This document shows, in pieces, positions 35,650-43,774 of a stretch of DNA of 64,000 bases (positions are counted from its first letter, which is position 1; every line of letters begins with the position of its first letter). Origin of the DNA: Anaerolineae bacterium. Lineage in GTDB: Bacteria; Chloroflexota; Anaerolineae; UBA4142; SHND01. The DNA is taken from contig JAJTXZ010000006.1 of NCBI GenBank assembly GCA_021463195.1, positions 40,482-104,481 of the forward strand. The letters are read 5' to 3'. The notes beneath the pieces were generated by a model. It was not told where the DNA came from. It ran no database searches and saw only the letters and a list, made by a program, of their open reading frames with translations. The translations under genes and the position numbers were made by a program.

Positions 35650-36360
35650 ATGACTGAAACAATTCTGGTGGTAGACGACGAGCCGCGTGTTGTGCGCCTC
35701 GTGACGCACGTGCTGCGCTCAAAAAACTATCGAGTCCTGACAGCGGCAGACGGCGCCGCTGCGCTCGAAATACTTGCCGTCGAACAACCAAATCTCGTGC
35801 TGCTCGACATTATGCTCGATGCAGGTTCCGACGGCTATGCGGTATGCCGGCAGCTGCGCGAGTTTTCGGATGTCCCCGTCATCATGCTCACCGCCAAAGC
35901 GCGCGACGCGGACATCCTCGCGGGTTTTGACGCGGGCGCGGATGATTATTTGACCAAGCCGTTCAATTCCCAAGAGCTGCTTGCGCGCGTGCGCGTCCTC
36001 TTGCGGCGCAGTCAGCGTCACGAAGAAATTATGACCGCGCCCCGACAATGCGGCGACATTGAAATGGATCTAACCCGCTATACGCTGCGCGTGCGCGGCG
36101 AACCGGTGGCTCTGACGCGCACTGAATTCGCGCTGCTGCGCGAACTGATGCTCAACGCGAATCGCGTCGTCTTGCATCAAACCTTGTTGACGCGCGTATG
36201 GGGCGCCGAATATCGCAATGATATGGATTATTTGCGCGCCTATGTGCGCTATCTGCGGCGCAAAATCGAACGCGACCCCGCGCAACCGCAATATATTCTC
36301 ACCGCGTCGGGCATCGGCTATATGCTCAAATGTCCGACGGATGCGCCGCCCACGCGCTAA
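35650..36360 (+). CDS. OmpR-family response regulator
   Basis: The 236-residue protein has a receiver domain (1-120) with DDE near residue 9, phosphoacceptor Asp in LLDIML (about 54), Thr in MLTAKA and Lys in TKPF. A winged-helix DNA-binding domain follows (about 130-230; LTRTEFALLRELM, YVRYLRRKIERDP). It pairs with the GAF histidine kinase. Targets unknown; the CBS gene downstream is a candidate. Confidence 0.95.
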   Translation: MTETILVVDDEPRVVRLVTHVLRSKNYRVLTAADGAAALEILAVEQPNLVLLDIMLDAGSDGYAVCRQLREFSDVPVIMLTAKARDADILAGFDAGADDYLTKPFNSQELLARVRVLLRRSQRHEEIMTAPRQCGDIEMDLTRYTLRVRGEPVALTRTEFALLRELMLNANRVVLHQTLLTRVWGAEYRNDMDYLRAYVRYLRRKIERDPAQPQYILTASGIGYMLKCPTDAPPTR

Positions 36361-36385
36361 AGCGCGAACAAGCTCGCCCGAATGA

Positions 36386-36422
36386 AAAAACCGAGAACGC
36401 TCGCGCGGCGCGCTCGGTTTTT
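36386..36422 (+). terminator. Rho-independent terminator after the two-component genes
   Basis: Arms AAAAACCGAG (36386-36395) and CTCGGTTTTT (36413-36422), followed by a further T-run. Confidence 0.85.
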
Positions 36423-36636
36423 CATTTTTTTTTCATGCCACCTCAAGTTTTTCTATGTATTTTTCATACAATCTCTGCTACATTGCATATGAGCGCCTAT
36501 CAAAGCGCAAAAACAAAACCCGTATTTTGAATTCGTCGTTTTGAACGGCAGCGGCAATGACGCCGTCTTCCGAATAGACGCTCTAGAATTCGCAAGCCGA
36601 CTCTCCATATCAACGCTCAAGGACAAGGAGTCCAAA

Positions 36637-37149
36637 ATGAATTTAAATTCAACCCCTCAATTAAAGAGTGGCCGCTGGCCCGATTTTACCTCGCCGCCGC
36701 GCGGTGATTTGGTCGAATGGTGGCGGATGGTCGAAGTGGGCGACATCATGTCCAAACCAGTCATTTGCGTGGATAGTTCAAGCACGCTCCCGGAAGCGTA
36801 CGAATTGATGCGCCAACATGGTGTGCGCCGCCTACCCGTGCTGCGCGAACGACAACTCGCAGGCATCATTACGCTCGGCGATGTGCGCGGCGCCCTACCG
36901 TCAGAAGTGACCACCTTGAATCGCGCGGAACTTGCGTTCCTGATGGAACAGGTCCAAGTGGAACGCGTCATGCGTAATCCCGTCGTCACCGTTCGCCCCG
37001 ACAGCAAGCTGGCGGATGCCGCGCGCCTGATGACCCAGCATCGCATTAGCGGATTGCCGGTGCTTGCGGAAGATGGCACTGTCATCGGACTCGTGACCGA
37101 ATCCGATATCTTTCGCATTCTGATTGATATGCTCGACCCCGCGCGTTAA
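36637..37149 (+). CDS. Tandem CBS-domain protein
   Basis: The 170-residue protein has two CBS motifs (about 35-90 and 105-165; VGDIMSKPVICVDSSSTL and VERVMRNPVVTVRPDSKL). Such pairs bind adenine nucleotides and report energy state. The start is set by AAGGAG at 36625; a longer frame from 36541 lacks a ribosome-binding site. It sits between a two-component system and a small unknown gene, so a stress or redox role is plausible but unproven. Confidence 0.85.
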   Translation: MNLNSTPQLKSGRWPDFTSPPRGDLVEWWRMVEVGDIMSKPVICVDSSSTLPEAYELMRQHGVRRLPVLRERQLAGIITLGDVRGALPSEVTTLNRAELAFLMEQVQVERVMRNPVVTVRPDSKLADAARLMTQHRISGLPVLAEDGTVIGLVTESDIFRILIDMLDPAR

Positions 37150-37169
37150 AGGAAAGGAAAAATTCTGGC

Positions 37170-37748
37170 GTGAACAAATTAACCGAGCGGACAGGGTGGA
37201 TGTCCGTTTCAAATCTCGAAACAAGCGATGCGATCGTCCACGCTCAAGCGTTGGTCGAACGCGCGCTGCACAGTCAAAGCGCTAAACGCCACTGCGGCGT
37301 TGACCAGACTCTGACAGCTCTGCGGCGCGGCGAAAATACCGCTTGGCGAGAATTGAAACTAGAACTCGCGCGCAATATCGCCGAATTTCTCGGTTTCTTT
37401 GTTCAAGATGTTCAAGCGGTTTACGTCGCCGACGCGGTGGATTCCTATCGTCACGAATTGGCGGAAAATCCACCGCGTCGGATGATTCATCTTGTCATTT
37501 TTGCCAACGTCAAAACGGCGGCGCTCAAAGCGCTCGTCAATGCGCTCGAACGCGCGCTCGGCGCTGCCGTAAGCGAATATGTTGGCGGCGCCGTGAACGA
37601 GTATTCCCTCCAAGTGCAGCTGGTGGACAGCGCCGATTTGGAACAACTCGCGCGCTATGCCGCGCTACTGACGGCGCCGAGCCAACGCCCCACTTGTGTT
37701 TGGGAGCGTGAACCGGTTGGCGCGGCAAAATCCATCGCGCCACAATGA
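37170..37748 (+). CDS. Conserved-looking hypothetical protein, 192 residues
   Basis: I do not recognise the family. The start is GTG with AAAGGAAA upstream; ATG at 37200 is an alternative. The sequence is soluble, with an alpha/beta pattern: a helix ENTAWRELKLELARNIAEFLGFF, a strand MIHLVIFANV, an Ala-rich helix ALKALVNALERALGAAV and YSLQVQLVD. It follows the CBS gene by 20 bases and probably shares its transcript. Confidence 0.6.
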   Translation: MNKLTERTGWMSVSNLETSDAIVHAQALVERALHSQSAKRHCGVDQTLTALRRGENTAWRELKLELARNIAEFLGFFVQDVQAVYVADAVDSYRHELAENPPRRMIHLVIFANVKTAALKALVNALERALGAAVSEYVGGAVNEYSLQVQLVDSADLEQLARYAALLTAPSQRPTCVWEREPVGAAKSIAPQ

Positions 37749-37879
37749 TTATTAACTGCTGTTACGCCATAGTAGAGCAAATTTGAAATTTGCCGTACGT
37801 TTGCGCGCGATTTCTTGGCGAATGCGCGTAACGCGAGTTATTAAGAGTCGAAATGTGAATGTTTTGTTTGGCATAAAAA

Positions 37880-37910
37880 AAACTCGACGCGTTTTCTACG
37901 CGTCGAGTTT
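37880..37910. terminator. Bidirectional terminator between convergent genes
   Basis: Twelve-base arms (37880-37891, 37899-37910) flanked by an A-run on the left and a T-run on the right. It serves the plus-strand gene ending at 37748 and rpmE ending at 37943. Confidence 0.9.
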
Positions 37911-37942
37911 TTTTAGCTTGAGCTGCGCTAAATTGCAGAACA

Positions 37943-38443
37943 TCACTCTGCCAAAGATGCGGTTTCGGATGTAGCTTCGGCGACTTCCGCTTGCGCGGCG
38001 GCGGGTTTATCTTCGCGCGGCTTGCGTTCGCGCGGCGGACGCGGTTTGCGTTCGCGCGGCGCGCTTGCGGCGGGCGCATCCGCTGTTGTTTCGGACGCGG
38101 ACGCTTCGACGGCGGGCGCGGTTTCCGCGGCAACTTCGGGCGCTTCCGCTTCTTCAGGAACGCCGCTGCGTTTCGCGCGTTCGGCGGCGCGCCGCTGTTT
38201 TTTGCTCACGCGCGCTTCGCCTTGCGGAGTCAATGTCTCGTGCGCGGCAAGCCGTTTGCTAAAGCGTTCGACCTGTCCGGCGGTGTCCACGATGCGCTGC
38301 GTGCCAGTGAAAAATGGATGACAGTTGGAACAAATATCAACGTGAACTTGTTTTTTCGTCGAACCCGTCTGCCATGACGCGCCGCAAGAACCGCACACCA
38401 CAAGCGCATCGGCGTAAAATGTGGGATGAATACCCTCTTTCAC
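37943..38443 (-). CDS. rpmE: 50S ribosomal protein L31 with long low-complexity tail
   Basis: Residues 1-70 are a normal zinc-type L31: HPTFYADALVVCGSCGASWQTGST and VDICSNCHPFFTG with the CxxC pairs. The remaining 95 residues are rich in Ala, Glu, Arg and Pro (repeated RERKPRPPRERKPRE), more than doubling the usual length. GTG start with GGAAAGG upstream. Last of the rplU-rpmA-rpmE group. The tail may contact rRNA or vary freely. Confidence 0.9.
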   Translation of the reverse strand: MKEGIHPTFYADALVVCGSCGASWQTGSTKKQVHVDICSNCHPFFTGTQRIVDTAGQVERFSKRLAAHETLTPQGEARVSKKQRRAAERAKRSGVPEEAEAPEVAAETAPAVEASASETTADAPAASAPRERKPRPPRERKPREDKPAAAQAEVAEATSETASLAE

Positions 38444-38537
38444 AATAATAACCTTTCCACGCGCAGCTGGTCATGCCATGATTGCGGCGGCGTCACAGGA
38501 CGCGGGCGCAACATTATGCCGAACCAGCCGCGACTTG

Positions 38538-38828
38538 CTACGCGACGGTAGCTTGTTTTGCGCCGACAATAATTTTGTCGGCATAAACACTGACCTGTTT
38601 TTGAGATTGCGAGTACGGTTCGAATTTTACATACCCGTCAATTAGCGCAAACAGCGTGTAATCTCTGCCCAAGCCGACATTTCTGCCGGGCTTGACACGC
38701 GTGCCGTGCTGACGCATTAGAATCGAACCACAGCGGACAAATTGTCCGTCAAAACGCTTGACGCCCAAGCGCTGCGCGTTGCTATCGCGTCCGTTGCGAG
38801 AAGAGCCGCCGCCTTTTTTATGAGCCAT
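38538..38828 (-). CDS. rpmA: 50S ribosomal protein L27
   Basis: The 96-residue protein starts [16 protein letters not shown], the standard L27 N-terminus near the peptidyl-transferase centre, and continues with [30 protein letters not shown]. The start at MAHKK follows the family. It lies 66 bases after rplU, the usual order. Confidence 0.97.
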   Translation of the reverse strand: MAHKKGGGSSRNGRDSNAQRLGVKRFDGQFVRCGSILMRQHGTRVKPGRNVGLGRDYTLFALIDGYVKFEPYSQSQKQVSVYADKIIVGAKQATVA

Positions 38829-38894
38829 ATTACATCGGTTGACAGTTCGCAATGTCAGCAGAAATTTTTCTGCCTTCCGCCTGCCGCCTCCTGC

Positions 38895-39203
38895 TTACGA
38901 TACCAAAATATCCTTGATTTCCAAATGCGTAAAAGTTTGACGATGGCCGCGCGTCGTGCGCCGACGATGTTTGTTGCGATAATCGAATGAAATAACTTTG
39001 GCGCCTTTGCGTTCGGCAATCACTTTTGCCAAGACGCTGGCATCCGCCGCGGCTTTGCCGCTCTGATAGCTGTCGCCGCTGCCGACGAACACCACGTCCA
39101 ATTTTACCTGCTCGCCCACTTGTTGCGGCAATTTTTCTACGGCGATGCGATCGCCTTTTTCCACGCGATATTGTTTGTTTCCACTGCGTACGATTGCGTA
39201 CAT
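38895..39203 (-). CDS. rplU: 50S ribosomal protein L21
   Basis: The 102-residue protein starts MYAIVRSGNKQYRVEKGD and ends with KHRRRTTRGHRQTFTHLEIKDI, both standard for L21. GGAGG lies upstream of the ATG. First gene of the rplU-rpmA-rpmE group, with a promoter at 39333-39360 and a leader of about 120 bases. Confidence 0.97.
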   Translation of the reverse strand: MYAIVRSGNKQYRVEKGDRIAVEKLPQQVGEQVKLDVVFVGSGDSYQSGKAAADASVLAKVIAERKGAKVISFDYRNKHRRRTTRGHRQTFTHLEIKDILVS

Positions 39204-39332
39204 GATGCCTCCACACTGACCCAACAGGTTTTCTCAGCGCCCGCCGCGCCGCCCATCCTAACGATACCTGTCAGGTCTATGGCGCGCAGGCGTCAAAAAA
39301 GCGGCGCAACTTGCCACCGCATTAGCCGCGCA

Positions 39333-39360
39333 ATTATATGCAAACGCGCTTTTTTGGCAA
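39333..39360 (-). promoter_or_regulatory. Promoter of rplU
   Basis: On the minus strand TTGCCA (39355-39360), 16 bases, TATAAT (39333-39338). Confidence 0.6.
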
Positions 39361-39375
39361 ATTTTCGCGGCGCAT

Positions 39376-40146
39376 TCAGCGCGCGGCAATGAGCAAGCGT
39401 TCCAATTCCGCGCCCAGAAACGCATTTGCGCCAATACAGTATGTTAAATCGGCGCGCGTCGCGGCGCCATATTGTTTAAACGCGCCGCCCGCTTCGGTCA
39501 CCAACAAACGACCGGCGGAAATATCCCACGCATACAAACCGGTATCGCAATAGGCGTCGAGCCGCCCACATGCCACATTCGCCAAATCTAACGCGGCAGA
39601 GCCGTTGATGCGAATCGAACGCGCATGTTTAATCATCCGCGTTATTTCATCCAAGCCGCGATCCGATTCCCACGTCTCGTAAATCAGTCCCGTCGCCAAG
39701 ACACTCTCGCCGATAGTTTGCGCGTGACTGGACGAAATTTTTGCGCCATTCAACCACGCGCCGCCGCCGCGCGTCGCGGTAAATAATTGATCGAGAATCG
39801 GGTCATAGACCACGCCCGCGATGCTGGCGCCGTTTTCTTCCAAACCAATCGAAACGGCAAAGTACGGAAAATGATGCGCGTAATTGGTCGTGCCGTCCAC
39901 TGGATCAATCACCCAACGAAATGCCGAACCGCGCGCCTGCGCGCCGGATTCTTCGGCGAGAATATCAAAATCGGGCGTCGCGCGCGTCAGCTGTTCAATA
40001 ATAATCGCTTCCGCCGCGCGGTCCACTTCGGTTACGAGATTGGTCGCGCCTTTGAATTCGATGGCGTGAGGTTTACCCCAACCGTCGCGTAAAATTTGTC
40101 CTGCCGCGCGCGCGGCGGCGGCGGCGATGGCGATGTAATCAGTCAT
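39376..40146 (-). CDS. Inositol monophosphatase family protein
   Basis: The 256-residue protein has the Mg-site motifs EESGA, DPVDGTTNYAHHFPYFAVSIGL (about 80-101) and WDISAGRLLVTEAGG near residue 205. Family members release phosphate from inositol, fructose bisphosphate or related sugars. The ATG at 40146 is used; a longer frame runs through the tRNA-Leu gene and is an artefact. The terminator at 40166-40198 separates it from the tRNA. Confidence 0.9.
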   Translation of the reverse strand: MTDYIAIAAAAARAAGQILRDGWGKPHAIEFKGATNLVTEVDRAAEAIIIEQLTRATPDFDILAEESGAQARGSAFRWVIDPVDGTTNYAHHFPYFAVSIGLEENGASIAGVVYDPILDQLFTATRGGGAWLNGAKISSSHAQTIGESVLATGLIYETWESDRGLDEITRMIKHARSIRINGSAALDLANVACGRLDAYCDTGLYAWDISAGRLLVTEAGGAFKQYGAATRADLTYCIGANAFLGAELERLLIAAR

Positions 40147-40165
40147 TGCGATTTCGCTCCACACA

Positions 40166-40198
40166 AAAATCGAGTCGGGCGATACCCGACTCGATTTT
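40166..40198 (-). terminator. Terminator downstream of tRNA-Leu
   Basis: Fourteen-base perfect arms (40166-40179, 40185-40198) with a five-base loop; T-run on the minus strand. Confidence 0.85.
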
Positions 40199-40203
40199 AG
40201 CAG

Positions 40204-40287
40204 TGCCCAAGGAGGGACTTGAACCCCCATATCCTTGCGGACACAACACCCTGATTGTTGCGCGTCTGCCAATTTCGCCACTTGGGC
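40204..40287 (-). tRNA. tRNA-Leu (anticodon CAG)
   Basis: On the minus strand the acceptor stem GCCCAAG pairs with CTTGGGC and discriminator A. The anticodon arm CAACA/TGTTG holds the loop ATCAGGG with anticodon CAG. The long variable arm (about 13 bases, GTCCGCAAGGAT) marks a class II tRNA, and the T-arm GGTTCAAGTCC is standard. CCA is not encoded. Confidence 0.93.
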
Positions 40288-40381
40288 TGACTCTGATGCA
40301 ATAAAACTTGCGGCGCGTTTATTTTACGCGAACGATGCGGTTTGTCAATCTTGGATTTTAAAATTTCATTGTTCCCGCCAA

Positions 40382-42064
40382 TTAGCGTCCCGGCGTCGGG
40401 GCGGGACGCGCCTGCGATTCACTCAAAATCACGCGACGCGTATTGATATACCATTGCGAAATATTGCGAAAACGATCGCCCGCGTCGAGCAACGGCGCGA
40501 GTTGCACGCCATGCAAACGTTGGTCAACGCCGTACGTGTATACGGGATAATACAAAATCGCGGCAGGCACGTCTTGCATAAAGAGCGTTTGAAATTGACG
40601 ATACAATTCCGCGCGCCGCGCGAGGTCTATGGTGCGCCGCGCTTCTTGCAGCAAATCGTCGGCTTCGGGATTTTCCCAGCCGCTATAATTTTGACCTGCT
40701 TCCGATTTGTCGGGCGTCTGCGTGCTGTGCCACAACGTATAAGGGTCGGGATCGGCGGGCAGCTGCGTCACGCCAAATAACACCGCGTCAAAATCGCGCG
40801 GGCGCAGCGCTTCTTGCACCAACGCGGGCGCAGGCATCAACTGCACCTCGACCGCCGCGCCGATATTTTTCCAAGCATCCGCCAATCGCTGCGCGATGCG
40901 CGCGCGCAGCGGATCATCGGTATTGGTCACAAGCGTAAAGGCAAGCTGCGCGCCGTCTTTTTCACGGACGCCATCGTCGTTGAGGTCGCGCCAGCCCGCT
41001 TGTTCCAATAATTCCGCCGCGCGGGACGGGTCGTACGGATACGTTTTGATATTTTCATCGTACGCCCACGAATTGGGCAAAATGGGCCCGCTGCCTAAAA
41101 TGCCTTGCCCTTGCAAAATTTCGTCAATTATTTTTTGTCGGTCCATGCCGTACAACAACGCCTGCCGCACTGTTTTATCCTGAAACTGCGGTTTGCTCGT
41201 GTTGAAAAAAACCAACGTCATGCCCGCTAGCTGCGCGCTCTGTAATTCCAAAGAGGGCAGCGCGCGCGCGCGTTCCAACAATTCCGGCATCACCTGCGAA
41301 ATGCCTTCGGTCTCGCCGCGTTCATACGCCGTCAACAGCGATTCGTGATCGGGATAAAAAATAAATTGCAGCGAACCGAGATAAGGACGTTGGCCATAAT
41401 AACGCGGATTGGGCGATAAAATCGCGTGGTCGGTGGTCAATTCGTCCAGCACAAAGGGACCCGTGCCAATCGGCTGGCGCGAAAATTGCGCGGTCGGCAA
41501 ATCGGCGGCGCTAATGTCTTGCAAAAGATGCGAGGGCAGGATTCCAATCGTGACGTAATCGAGAAAGGGCGCGAACGGCTCGGACAGCTGCATCCGCACA
41601 ACAGTCGGAGTCACTTCAGTGATGGCGACGGTGCGCCACAGCGAGGCAATATCAGTCAAGCCGGGATAATCGGACGATTGAATCGTTTGGACGGTATAAA
41701 TCACATCCGCCGCGCTAAAGGGCGCGCCGTCCGACCACGTTACATCGCTGCGCAAGGTAAACGTGTAAATCAAACCGTCCGGCGAAATCTCCCAGTCGCG
41801 CGCGAGGTCGGGCTTGATAACGCCGCGTTCGTCCGCGCGCGCCAGTCCGTTAAAGATGAGCGCCGAGAGGTCGCGGTCCACCGGATTGAATTGATTGAAC
41901 AGCGGGTTGACGATATTGGGTGTGCCGGCGATGCCTTCGATATAGGTGCCGCCGTAATCGGCTTGAGCCACGGTGGAGAGACCGAACGCGAAATACGCGA
42001 GGAGCGTGCCGACAAAAATAATCCCGAGGACGGCGATTAACGCCTGCCAGCGGATATGAACCAT
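40382..42064 (-). CDS. Peptide ABC transporter substrate-binding protein (family 5, OppA/DppA-like)
   Basis: The 560-residue protein has an N-terminal hydrophobic anchor (about 8-30) with no lipobox, then the family 5 solute-binding signatures: AGTPNIVNPLFNQFNPVDRDLSALIFNGL, WSDGAPFSAADVIYTVQ and VRQALLYGMDRQKIIDEI. Members bind oligopeptides or nickel outside the membrane. No permease or ATPase genes are nearby, so it stands alone, downstream of secG. Confidence 0.9.
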   Translation of the reverse strand: MVHIRWQALIAVLGIIFVGTLLAYFAFGLSTVAQADYGGTYIEGIAGTPNIVNPLFNQFNPVDRDLSALIFNGLARADERGVIKPDLARDWEISPDGLIYTFTLRSDVTWSDGAPFSAADVIYTVQTIQSSDYPGLTDIASLWRTVAITEVTPTVVRMQLSEPFAPFLDYVTIGILPSHLLQDISAADLPTAQFSRQPIGTGPFVLDELTTDHAILSPNPRYYGQRPYLGSLQFIFYPDHESLLTAYERGETEGISQVMPELLERARALPSLELQSAQLAGMTLVFFNTSKPQFQDKTVRQALLYGMDRQKIIDEILQGQGILGSGPILPNSWAYDENIKTYPYDPSRAAELLEQAGWRDLNDDGVREKDGAQLAFTLVTNTDDPLRARIAQRLADAWKNIGAAVEVQLMPAPALVQEALRPRDFDAVLFGVTQLPADPDPYTLWHSTQTPDKSEAGQNYSGWENPEADDLLQEARRTIDLARRAELYRQFQTLFMQDVPAAILYYPVYTYGVDQRLHGVQLAPLLDAGDRFRNISQWYINTRRVILSESQARPAPTPGR

Positions 42065-42084
42065 GAGGGGCGAGCAAAGCGCCA

Positions 42085-42140
42085 GCGCGTATCGTCGCGC
42101 GCAGCTCTCGCAAAGCGCGCGAGCCGACGGCGATACGCGC
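42085..42140. repeat. Inverted repeat between secG and the substrate-binding gene
   Basis: Outer arms GCGCGTATCG (42085-42094) and CGATACGCGC (42131-42140) enclose a smaller G/C hairpin. There is no T-run, so RNA stability rather than termination is more likely. Confidence 0.6.
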
Positions 42141-42145
42141 GCGAC

Positions 42146-42376
42146 TTATTGGACCCAGGTGGGAACGAGTGCGCTAAGGAGCGCAAAAACCAAGAACAAA
42201 ATCGAAAGCGCAATCGTGACGTTGTATAACGTCGCTTCGAGACCGCGCCGCTGGTGATAAACCGGATTATCGCCGCCGAACATGCCGGACAAACCCTCGC
42301 CTTTGATTTGCAGCAACAGCACCACAATCAAGGTGATGGAAATAATAATCATGACAATATTGACAACTGTTTCCAT
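42146..42376 (-). CDS. secG: Preprotein translocase subunit SecG
   Basis: The 76-residue protein has two membrane spans (about 5-24 and 52-72) and the intervening KGEGLSGMFGGDNPVYHQRRGLE loop typical of SecG (G-L-x-G-x-F-G-G). It assists SecYE in protein export. AAAGGAA precedes the ATG at 42376. A promoter and a terminator-like hairpin lie in the leader. Confidence 0.93.
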   Translation of the reverse strand: METVVNIVMIIISITLIVVLLLQIKGEGLSGMFGGDNPVYHQRRGLEATLYNVTIALSILFLVFALLSALVPTWVQ

Positions 42377-42394
42377 TGCAGATTCCTTTGAACA

Positions 42395-42417
42395 AAAAAA
42401 TACCCTGCTATCAGGGT
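42395..42417 (-). terminator. Terminator-like hairpin in the secG leader
   Basis: ACCCTG (42402-42407) and CAGGGT (42412-42417) form a short stem followed on the minus strand by seven T. It lies between the promoter and the start codon, so it would act as an attenuator if functional. Confidence 0.45.
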
Positions 42418-42430
42418 TTCGCGGAACGCG

Positions 42431-42459
42431 ATTATAACATGCGCGTTCAGACGCGCCAA
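42431..42459 (-). promoter_or_regulatory. Promoter of secG
   Basis: On the minus strand TTGGCG (42454-42459), 17 bases, TATAAT (42431-42436). Confidence 0.55.
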
Positions 42460-42477
42460 ATCGAATCGGCGCCACGA

Positions 42478-42531
42478 TTTTGGGCGAATCGAATTTGTCC
42501 GCAACAAATACGCGAAACGTCCCTGCGGACG
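42478..42531. repeat. 54-base dispersed repeat, copy 2 (inverted)
   Basis: Reverse complement of 34204-34257 with three mismatches. It lies between secG and the epimerase gene. Confidence 0.85.
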
Positions 42532-42660
42532 TTCTCGCGTCCTCGTCTGCCTTGCAGACGAGGCGCGCGCGTTGTCACGATGAACTCGATCGCACGCGAT
42601 CTTTCAAGCGCTTGGCCAACTCGGCTCAAAAGCGCGCTGCGTCCAACACGAGTCAATTAT

Positions 42661-42689
42661 TTTAGAAATAGGACAAACGCGCCTATAAT
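42661..42689 (+). promoter_or_regulatory. Promoter of the epimerase gene, near-leaderless
   Basis: TTTAGA (42661-42666), 17 bases, TATAAT (42684-42689). The ATG at 42699 is 10 bases after the -10 box. Confidence 0.5.
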
Positions 42690-42698
42690 GGCGTTGTT

Positions 42699-43739
42699 AT
42701 GCCGCAAGAAACCGCGTCGTCGGAGCAACCATCCGCAGCTTTTGCCCCGTTAGAAACAATCTTCGCCCCTCCAGTCGCGCTGGTCACCGGAGTCGCGGGC
42801 TTTATCGGTTCACATCTCGCCGAACGTTTGTTGAGTGAAAATTTTCACGTCGTCGGCTTGGATTGTTTTACCAATTTTTACGCGCGCGGACTCAAAGAAA
42901 ATAATTTGCGGGCTTGTCGCGCCCATCCGCGCTTTACCTTTGTCGAAGGCGATTTACGAAAGGTGGATTTGCGCGCGCTGGTGACGCAACATAACATCCG
43001 TTATATTTTTCATCAAGCGGGCCAAGCGGGCGTGCGTCCAAGCTGGGGCAGCGATTTTTTGCCGTACGTCGAACACAATATTTTGGCGACGCAGGTCTTG
43101 CTTGAAACACTCGTGAATTTGCCCGACCGCGCGCAAATCAAAAAATTCGTCTTTGCCGGTTCGTCTTCGGTCTATGGCGACGCGGAAAAATTTCCGACGA
43201 GCGAAGACGCCTTGCCGCGCCCGTTATCGCCGTATGGCGTGACCAAACTCGCGGCGGAGCATTTATGTTTTCTGTACGCCAAACAATTCGACTTGCCCGT
43301 CGTCGCGCTGCGCTATTTTAGCGTATATGGGCCACGCCAGCGCCCCGATATGTGGTTCAATCTTTTTATTGACGCGCTGCTGCGCGGCAAAACGATTCGC
43401 GTCTTTGGCGATGGCGAACAGACGCGCGAATTGACCTTTGTCAGCGATATTGTAAACGCGAATTTGTTGGCGCTGCGCGCGCCTGATGATACGCCGCGTT
43501 TGTACAATATCGGCGGCGGCGCGCGCAGCTCTGTCAACGGCATCTTGGAGCTGCTCGGAACCATCGCCAACACGTCGCCGCATTTGGAATATCATCCGCG
43601 CGCGGCGGGCGACCATCGTCACGGCGCGGCGGATATCACGCGCGCGCAGCGCGAGTTGGGATACACGCCGCGCGTCGAGCTGCGCGAAGGATTGCGACAG
43701 CAATTCGAGTGGCAGGCGTCCATGCTCAATCAGCCATAA
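42699..43739 (+). CDS. NAD-dependent sugar-nucleotide epimerase/dehydratase
   Basis: The 346-residue protein is an extended short-chain dehydrogenase: VTGVAGFIGSHLAERLL (about 29-45), SSSVYG (catalytic Ser/Thr region, about 152) and YGVTKLA (catalytic Tyr and Lys). The QAGQAGVRPSWG and RYFSVYGPRQRPDM segments are typical of UDP-glucuronate 4-epimerase-type proteins. The first 25 residues are an extra, low-complexity start. It opens the plus-strand glycan block and probably makes a uronic-acid donor. Confidence 0.88.
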   Translation: MPQETASSEQPSAAFAPLETIFAPPVALVTGVAGFIGSHLAERLLSENFHVVGLDCFTNFYARGLKENNLRACRAHPRFTFVEGDLRKVDLRALVTQHNIRYIFHQAGQAGVRPSWGSDFLPYVEHNILATQVLLETLVNLPDRAQIKKFVFAGSSSVYGDAEKFPTSEDALPRPLSPYGVTKLAAEHLCFLYAKQFDLPVVALRYFSVYGPRQRPDMWFNLFIDALLRGKTIRVFGDGEQTRELTFVSDIVNANLLALRAPDDTPRLYNIGGGARSSVNGILELLGTIANTSPHLEYHPRAAGDHRHGAADITRAQRELGYTPRVELREGLRQQFEWQASMLNQP

Positions 43740-43774
43740 ACGGCAAGCCGTTGTTCAAGCTCGAGCGCTTTGCT

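Noticed and set aside
40147..40281. N-terminal extension of the inositol monophosphatase frame
   Set aside because: It translates the tRNA-Leu gene and its terminator; the real start is ATG 40146.
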